Of a stretch of 48,417 nucleotides of DNA, positions 16,159 through 24,200 are shown one piece after another (position 1 is the stretch's first letter; each line of letters starts with the position of its first letter). Source of the DNA: Verrucomicrobiaceae bacterium (GTDB lineage: Bacteria > Verrucomicrobiota > Verrucomicrobiia > Verrucomicrobiales > Verrucomicrobiaceae); the NCBI GenBank assembly GCA_027486585.1, contig JAIXOU010000053.1:1-48417 (forward strand). Direction: 5' to 3'. The notes beneath the pieces were generated by a model. That model ran no database searches and was not told the DNA's origin. It was given only the letters and a program-made list of their open reading frames with translations. The position numbers and the translations under genes were made by a program.

Positions 16159-17421
16159 TCAGTCCATCTTTTTGAGCTGCCAAACCACATTGTTTTTCCA
16201 AACCGCAGCTATGCCGAGCATCAACAGAGGATACACGGGCACAAAGTAGCGCGGCAGTGATGGCGCTAGACTGCTGCCACCCAGGTAAAAGGCCGTAAAA
16301 CCCATGAGGAACCAAACCTCTACAGGCACAGTGCGCCAGCGCCAAAGACCGAGTAACCCCATGATTCCTGCCAACAAAATGAGAGGTCCATTAGCGATGA
16401 TAAAAGCCACATAGCGCAATTCTTCGACTTGATGAGAACGTGGAAAACCAAACGCCAAACGTGAGAGATTGCAGAGCCAGTTGTATCCGACTTGCACTGG
16501 ATTTGCCCTGAAATTCGCTACAGCCACTTGTTTAAACAGTGCTTCCCTTTCAAGGGCAGGCTTCTTCAGTGCCGCAGTGAAGAAAGCTGCATGCTTCCCA
16601 GCCAGCATTGGGTCTTCCTTGGCGTCTGAGTAGCGAAACCAATGACCATTTTCACCTTCGTTGACGCTGCACATCCAGTAAAGCAGCTCGCCACTGTTGG
16701 TGGACCAGCAAAGGACTTGGCCCGTCTTTTGCCAAGTATGAAACAAGTAAGGCGTGCACAGAAAAAAGGCGCCAGCAAGGATCAATAAAGCGCGACGGAT
16801 CTGAACCCGCCATTCACGAATGAGTAGCAAGACTAAACCCATAACAGCGCAGGCGACGATTACATGACCAAAGAACACTCGGGTCAAAGTTAACCAGCCG
16901 AGAAATAGGGCCGCAGTGATGATCCAGCGCCAAGTGCCGATGCGCAGGGCAAAACAAAAAGACCACATGAAGCCTGTCAGACAGAACATGGTGAGAGGCT
17001 CTGTCATGATCGAAAAGCCAATCCACAGTAGAGATGGATGCAGGCCTATGATCCAAGCTCCCGCAGCCGCCCAACCAGCACTGGCATACTGACGCAGGGT
17101 CAACCAAACAAAGCCGGAAGCGCCAGCCATCAACACGGCATTAAGCAGACGAGCCATGAGCCAACCCTGCGTACTCCAACAAAAAGGCATCAGCACAATC
17201 GGGTAACCAGGACCATTGACGAAGTCTGGATCAGCACTGTCCACATAGAAGCCCTGGGTCAAATTTTTGGCATAGGTCAGGTAGCGACCCTCATCCCAGA
17301 TCAGCGTTTCAGAATGACGCAAAATGGCTAGAACAGCATAGATAAACAGGATGGTAATGGCCGCGATGATGCCCGGCAAGTGAGTGCGAAAGGTGGACAC
17401 ACCAGAACTGGATGAAGACAT
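16159..17421 (-). CDS. Polytopic membrane glycosyltransferase, GT39/ArnT-like
   Basis: The start at 17421 gives 420 residues. An upstream in-frame ATG at 17460 adds a charged segment. There are about ten hydrophobic helices. The first extracytoplasmic loop carries the acidic motif WDEGRYLTYAKNL, the D-E pair that binds the lipid-linked sugar donor in GT39/GT83 proteins. A second loop motif is VNGPGYPIV. The substrate is unknown. The family moves sugars from polyprenyl phosphate carriers to lipids or proteins on the periplasmic face. It is divergent from pnp and convergent with pdxH. Confidence 0.8.
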   Translation of the reverse strand: MSSSSSGVSTFRTHLPGIIAAITILFIYAVLAILRHSETLIWDEGRYLTYAKNLTQGFYVDSADPDFVNGPGYPIVLMPFCWSTQGWLMARLLNAVLMAGASGFVWLTLRQYASAGWAAAGAWIIGLHPSLLWIGFSIMTEPLTMFCLTGFMWSFCFALRIGTWRWIITAALFLGWLTLTRVFFGHVIVACAVMGLVLLLIREWRVQIRRALLILAGAFFLCTPYLFHTWQKTGQVLCWSTNSGELLYWMCSVNEGENGHWFRYSDAKEDPMLAGKHAAFFTAALKKPALEREALFKQVAVANFRANPVQVGYNWLCNLSRLAFGFPRSHQVEELRYVAFIIANGPLILLAGIMGLLGLWRWRTVPVEVWFLMGFTAFYLGGSSLAPSLPRYFVPVYPLLMLGIAAVWKNNVVWQLKKMD

Positions 17422-17503
17422 CAAGTACTGACGAGGACATTTTTCAGAGTTCCAGCGCAATTTGTCTTTTGGATGATTTGTTGAAAGACGATCTTCTCCG
17501 ACG

Positions 17504-18274
17504 ATGAATCAAGCCATGAGTCTGACCCCGATTAACAAAGCCTGTCCTGAAACCGCCATCATTCTAGGTTCTGGATTAAGTGGAGTGGTGGATGCCTTTG
17601 GTGTCGAAGCGGAGGTCGCGTTTGCCGAAGTTCCAGGCTTGAGCGCATCCACCGTTCCGGGTCATGTCGGACGCTTTGTTCTTGTTAGGGTCTCAGATAA
17701 GCCTGTGCTCATTGCGCAGGGCAGGCGGCATTTGTATGAAGGCCTCAGCGCTTTTGAAGTCACCGCAAGTATTCGTTTCATGCACGATCTCGGTATCCGG
17801 CGGGTAGTGCTGACCAATGCTGCTGGGGCGATCAAAGACTCCATGGAGGTGGGTGAACTCATGCTGATCAGCGATCATCTGAATTTACAAGGAACGACAC
17901 CGCTGCTTGGCGGTGCCCACTTTCATGACATGAGTGAGGTGTACTCAGCAGGCTGGCGCCAGCGCTTTCATCAAGCGGCACAAGATCTACAACTACCCCT
18001 GCACGAAGGCGTTTATGCAGCGCTCCTCGGCCCCCAATATGAAACCCCAGCTGAGATTCGAATGCTACGAACCCTAGGCGCAGATGCGGTCGGCATGTCC
18101 ACCGTGCCAGAGGCGATTCAAGCTCGCGCTCTTGGTATGGAGGTCGCCGGGATTTCCATGCTGACCAATTGGGCCGCTGGTTTGAAGCCACAGACTCTGG
18201 ACCATGCCGAGGTGGTCAGCGTGGGAAGACAAGCGTCCTTAGGCCTAGCAGCTCTACTCAAAGCGGCACTCTAA
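17504..18274 (+). CDS. punA: Purine nucleoside phosphorylase, trimeric type (PNP-I/MTAP family)
   Basis: The protein has 256 residues; an ATG at 17516 is an alternative start. Motifs in order are IILGSGLSG (phosphate loop), VPGHVGRFV, QGRRHLYEG, VLTNAAGAI, LGPQYETPAEIRM (Glu for the base) and DAVGMSTVPE, with MLTNWAAG (Asn for the base). It cleaves inosine or guanosine with phosphate and works with Hpt (14883) in purine salvage. The stop overlaps the stop of the convergent giant gene by three bases. Confidence 0.93.
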   Translation: MNQAMSLTPINKACPETAIILGSGLSGVVDAFGVEAEVAFAEVPGLSASTVPGHVGRFVLVRVSDKPVLIAQGRRHLYEGLSAFEVTASIRFMHDLGIRRVVLTNAAGAIKDSMEVGELMLISDHLNLQGTTPLLGGAHFHDMSEVYSAGWRQRFHQAAQDLQLPLHEGVYAALLGPQYETPAEIRMLRTLGADAVGMSTVPEAIQARALGMEVAGISMLTNWAAGLKPQTLDHAEVVSVGRQASLGLAALLKAAL

Positions 18275-21200
18275 TCGGTAAGCCAGCCATTGGGAGTGCT
18301 GGTTGGCATTGTTTTGAGGAAGAAGGCTTTGTTGGCAGGGAGATTCAATGTTTCGCTCACGCTGGTATTGTTGGCATCGGTTTGCAGCACCCAATTGGCT
18401 GAGGCCGCAGATCCACGCAGCCAATAGGTGGTGTAGGTGGTTGCGCCAGCTTGGCTGTCGCCTGTCCATAGTTGTAGCTGGTCGGCACTGGTTAGGCGGG
18501 TGGAGGGAATGAATCCAACTTCGGTGGTGAGGTCCAATTGCAACGGTGTGGCATCGGCAGGACGCGGCAGAGCCAGGAAATTATGCCCCGCTTTCAGAAG
18601 GCGGCGGAAGGGATTCAGACGCGCATAACCCGTTAAGGTCATGGATTTTGGCAGGCTGAGAATCTTTGCCATCACTCCCGTTCCTGGAGGAATGATTTGG
18701 TTGTCACGAGAGGCCTGTGTGGCATCTCCAGTAAGCACCCATTGTTGTCTTGTAGCGGTTTGATTCAACCAAAACGTTTCCCAGCCCGTGCCATTATGGA
18801 AAAGCACCTGATCGGCTCCGCTGCTGCGAGTGCCGCCTGTCATTATGGATTTGGGGAAGATCTGGCCGAGAGTCATATGCGGCCGTACAAAGATACGGGC
18901 TCCAATGATATCTTCTGGAAGCGCTGCCTGAGTGGAATTGGCAGAGGTCAGATTCAGCGTGGCGACAGAACCATTGATACTGCTGATCTCGTAGCGGTGA
19001 CCTGCCTGTGCTCCATCACGCACTTCCAGGAAATAGCTGGCAGCAGGGTCAATAGAGAGTGCCTCGACAGATGCCATTTGAACTTGATCAGCGGCGGTGC
19101 GGGCCGTGACGATGCCTGCAAAGAGCGGTGCATTGAGAAGGCTGACGCCAACCGATTGTGTACCAACGCCAAGATTAAACCGCTGCCAACCCTGAGGTGC
19201 GCTGGCGGCTGTAAGCCCGTTGTTGTGAGTCACTCGTAGTCGCAGCAAACCGCGTTGCACGCTTTGACCGTTTAAGCCAGTGATGCCTGACCAAGTTCGC
19301 TGAACTATGCCACCACCTAAATCACTGACCGTTGAGGCAAGTGCAAGTGGCACCCAGTTCACTAAATCGGATGAATTTTCCAAGGTGAAGGTCACGTCAG
19401 TAACGGAATCTAGGTAAGTCAAATGAGCATCGACACGACCACCAGCCATCGTGGTAAGCCACCAGCCACCATCGTAGGCAACATTGCTTCCGAGGGCGTA
19501 TTCGATGAGGTCATTCACATCATCCCCATCGAAATCAGTATCAGCTATCTGACTGTAACCGACGCCGCCGCCAGCCACGGTGCCTCCACCACTGACAGGA
19601 ATAACCGGCGTGGAGCCTGCAGTAGTAATGCCGACAATCTGCACGTTATCAAAAGTACCTGCAGCCAGTGTCTGCGTGTCTGTTGCGGTGACTGCCAGAC
19701 CAACATACAGCGTGGATGGCAAAGCTGTGAAAGTGATCGACTGAATGCTCGTCCAAGTGGTGCCATTGGAGGAGGCAAACGAAGAAATGACATTGCCGGC
19801 ACGAACCAGACGCAACCAATTGTTTGGAGCTGGATTCAGTGATGGGCCGAATTGGAATGCGGCAGCAGCATTTGCGGTCGGACGCCAGACAAGCCCCGTA
19901 CCAAAGCCTGAGGCAGCAGGCATGGAGCAGAACATGGCGTGCCGAGAACCGGCGGTGAGATTTTCACGAAACATGACGCCTGCTTTGGCCCAATCACCGG
20001 TGTTTGTTAGACCTGTGACTCGGGCGCGGATTTCTCCATCACCAGTGAGTTGTGCTGCAGCAAAATGGAAACTGTCTTCGGAGAAGAAGATCTCTTCACC
20101 TGCTCCACGAACCGTGTAAGTGCCGTTGGTAGCATCCAGACTTGTATTGCCTGCGACTCCAACAGTGCCGATGTCACGACCTGTCAATGTCACGGCGGCA
20201 GGCGGTGTAAAGGCGACCGTTAGCGAGTTGGAGGCCAAGCTGGCGACATTTCCTGCATTCACAGCTGCTGCGGCGGGTAAGGAAACGGTGACATTTCCTG
20301 CAAGTGTAGGTGTGATCGTGATGGTATAAGCGTTTCCTGAACCAGTCAGATTTGAGGCATTGCCATTGGTCACATTGAAATCGGAAGGAGCGAGTCCCGT
20401 GACCGCTTGTGTGAACCGCGTCTGCACCGTGAAGGCTCCACTTTCGACAGCACTCGAAGAAGAAAGTGTCACAGCTGGGGCAACCGCCGTGAGTGAACCG
20501 ACGATCTGCACATTGTCAAAAATCGCCGTGCTCAACTGTGTAGCCGTGGCTGAGGTGACAGCTAGACCTACATACAGCGACGAGGACAGATTGGTCAAAG
20601 TGACAGTGCTGATGGTGGTCCAAGTATTGCCATTTGTGGACGAGAAAGCGGTGACCACATTCCCGGCACGAACAAGGCGGACCCAGTTATTGGGAGCCGC
20701 ATTCACGACTGGCCCGCCAGCATAATTGGAGGCGCCATTGGCTGTCGGACGCCAGACAACACCGAACCCGTTTGCGGCAGTGACTGGTGTGGTAAAGACC
20801 GTTGCATGGCGTGAGCCTGCGCTGAGGTTCTCTCGGAACATAACCCCCGCCTTGGCCCAGGGATTGGAATTGCTCTGACTGCTGACACGCGCACGAATTT
20901 CGCCATCGCCGGTGAGTTGAGTCAGCGCGTATTGGAATCCATCGGCATTAAAGAAGATCTCCGCACCGGCTCCTTGCAGAGTATAAGTGCCAGTGGTGCT
21001 GTTAAAGACGGTGCTGCCAGTTAGCTGAACATTGCCGACATCTTGGCCCGCTAGAGCCACGTTGACCGGAGGTGAGAAGGTCACACTTAAAGTGTTAGAG
21101 GCACTGCTGGCCACATTGGCTGTATTCACAACAGCAGCAGCAGGCAAACGAATGGATACGGCACCAGCGGCTAAAGGCGTAATCGTGACATTGTAGATGG

Positions 21201-24200
21201 CACCTGAACCTGTGAGATTGGAGGCGGTTCCATTCGTCACGGTAAAGTCAGACAGGGTTAATCCAGTTACCGTTTGAGAAAATTGGGTTCTCACATTGAA
21301 CGCACCTGCTTCGATAGCTGAGGTGGAAGTCAGGCTCGCCGTCGGGGCAATTCCTCCGGTGCTACCAGTAATCTGCACATTGTCAAAGACGCCTTCGGCC
21401 AACAAACTATCGTCTGTTGAGCTTACAGCCAGTCCGATAAGCACTTGATTAGTCAATCCACTCAAAGTGACCGTTCCAAGCTGAGCCCAGGCGGTTCCAT
21501 TGGCTGATGTGAAGCTGGTGAGCACGTTGCCCGCCCTGACAAGCCTGACCCAGTTGTTTGGTGACGTATTCACGGCAGATCCACCAACGAAGTCGGAGGC
21601 ACCATTCAGCGCGGCGCGACTTATCATCGCATAACCATTGCCCGCTGAGGGCGGTGTGATGCAGGTAAGAGCATGACGTGATCCGGTAGCGCTGGATTCA
21701 CGGATCATAACGCCAGCTTTAGCCCAGGGATTGGTATTGGTGAGACTGCGCACACGAGCCCTGATTTCGCCATCGCCTGTGAGTGTTGTCAGAGCGAATT
21801 GGAAGTCGTCATGATCAAAGAAAATCTCTGCGCCTGATCCGGTCAAGGTGTAGGTCCCAGTAGCTAAGTCGAACGTCGTTGATCCTGCGAGGGAAGGTGC
21901 ACCAATGTCCTGCCCCACAAGAGCCGATGGATTAACAGGTGCACTGTAGGAGAGATTTAATGTATTAGAGGCTTGGTTGCCCAGACTTGCCGCATCCTGA
22001 GCCACGTTTGCAGCAAGACTGATGGCCACGTTTGCGGTAGGAGTGACGGTGAAAGTGTAATTGCTACCAGAACCATTTAGCGCGCTGACACTACCACCGC
22101 TGAGACTGATGTCACTGAGGACAAATCCAGTCATTGGATGGCTAAAGGTTGCGGTGACATTGAAGGCCCCTGAAACCGGAGCAACCGCAGTCGTGCTAAG
22201 CTGAACACTGACTGGCAGCGGTGCAGTGGCGGGAACATCATCAATCTGTTGAAGATAGGCCACAAGATTATTGAGATCGGCGGCAGGAATCGCCGTGCCT
22301 TGGTGCGCTAAGACTGCGGCTGAAAGCGTGGCGACTGATCCATCATGCAGATATGGACCTGTCGCCCATAGACCACGCAAAGTTGGAACATCAAAGCCTG
22401 TGAGTGTTCCATTCAAACGCTTACCGCTGATCGGCTTGATGGTGCCAATATCGCGGAAGACATTAAGAGCACTATTTGTGAAGTTGGTGCCGCTATGGCA
22501 GCTAGCGCAGTTTTGCTGACGGAAGACTAGCTCTCCTGAAACCGCCGCCGCTGTCAGTGTGCCATCGGTGTTTCGGAAAGGGCTGCGTGATTCAGCGGTC
22601 AGTGATCTGACATAGGCAGCCAGAGCATCCAGATCTGCACTGACACCTGCCTTGGGATCTCCGAGTGGTTGCCTGCGGGTGCCTGTATTGAACTGGGTAT
22701 CGGTCATCAAACCGGTGCCACCTGCGAGTGTGCGAATTTGTCCTTCAAAGTCATGCACTTCATCAAAGTTACCCGTCCAATGCAGCATCCCATGATTTCC
22801 GTGACCACGCAGTGTGATCGTATTTCTCAAGCCTTCACCAAAACCAGTTAGATCCCACACACGCCCATCCTGGCCGCCATCATTGTGACAAGAAGCGCAA
22901 GACATGTATTCCTGAAGAGCCACGCGGACATCTAATGCATCATAGAATAACTGTTTTCCTTTTAACACCGTTGCAGTGAGTTTTTCAGTTTGCACGCTGG
23001 CCAATGTAGCCACGGTAATGGGCTGCGCATTACCACCTGAAACAATACTTGAAACATTAAAGACGCCGACGCTGCGATCCATGAAGTTGTGGACAAACAG
23101 AGTCAGACCATCTGGCGAGATGGCTAAGCCCTGAGGAGCGCGTCCCACATCGAAGCGGGCAATGATGTTCTTATTCCAAGCATCAATCACCGCCACGGCA
23201 CGACTGCTCTCCAGAGCTACAAAGACATAGCCACCCCAGGGATCATAGATGGCTGCGCTTGGCATGCCTGCATTGTCATAGTCCACCCGACCCGCATAAT
23301 CTTCCGTCTGGGTGATCAGATTGATGCGGCTGCTGATCGCACGCAGTGTTTGATCATGATTGAGACCGACGCCATTGCGCGCTGTTCCGCGTTTGATGTT
23401 ATCTTGTTTAGAAGGCACCCAGGCCGAAAGGCCGTCTGGAGACAGAGCTGTTGCACCCAGATAATTGGGGATGCCTCGCGCCGAGTTCTGCGAATCAGAG
23501 AGTTCGCTATGTTGGAGAATGATCGTCCTCTCAAAAGCCAGCGTGCCACCAGCAACGACAACAACCTCACCACCTCGACCTATGGTGTCAGGCGTAAGGG
23601 TGTTCTCACCTGGCAGTGCTGGTGAGATAAAGCGGCTCACGTAAACACGCGTGCCGTCCGCATTGACCGATACATGCCGTGCATGTTGACCCACACTGAG
23701 GCTGCTGATTTGGGTTCCGGTGATTGGATTGAGTTTCAGCAATTGTCCGCTGCCCTCAAGTGCTACGAAAGCGGCTGTGCCGACCGGATCAAAGGCGATG
23801 CCAAAGGGCCGCGATCCTCTTGGCAAAGTCACAGTGGCAGCAACGGCATAGCTGGTGCCATTGAGAATGCTAATGGTGGAGGATTCCACATTGGTTACCC
23901 ACGCCCGACCATCCGGTGCGATGGCAATATTACGTGGACCTGTGCCGACCGTGGTTTCGACCAGTTTAGCCCGAGTCACAGCATCAAAGACCGTGACGGT
24001 ATCGGCATCTTGATTGACCACCCAGATGCGATCGTTACCGGTGGCGAGATCTTCGAAAACAATGTTTGAAGAGACCGTAGGTTTGCGAGTTGTAAGAGGA
24101 GCATGAATGACTTGATAAAACGTCACACTGCGGACGATGGCAGAATCGTCTGTAGCATCCAGAGTCACCAGATAACGACCTGGAGCCACATAACTACGAG

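Noticed and set aside
19615..22218. Repeat array as a CRISPR or VNTR.
   Set aside because: The repeats are about 870 bases each, coding, and diverged; they are protein domain duplications.
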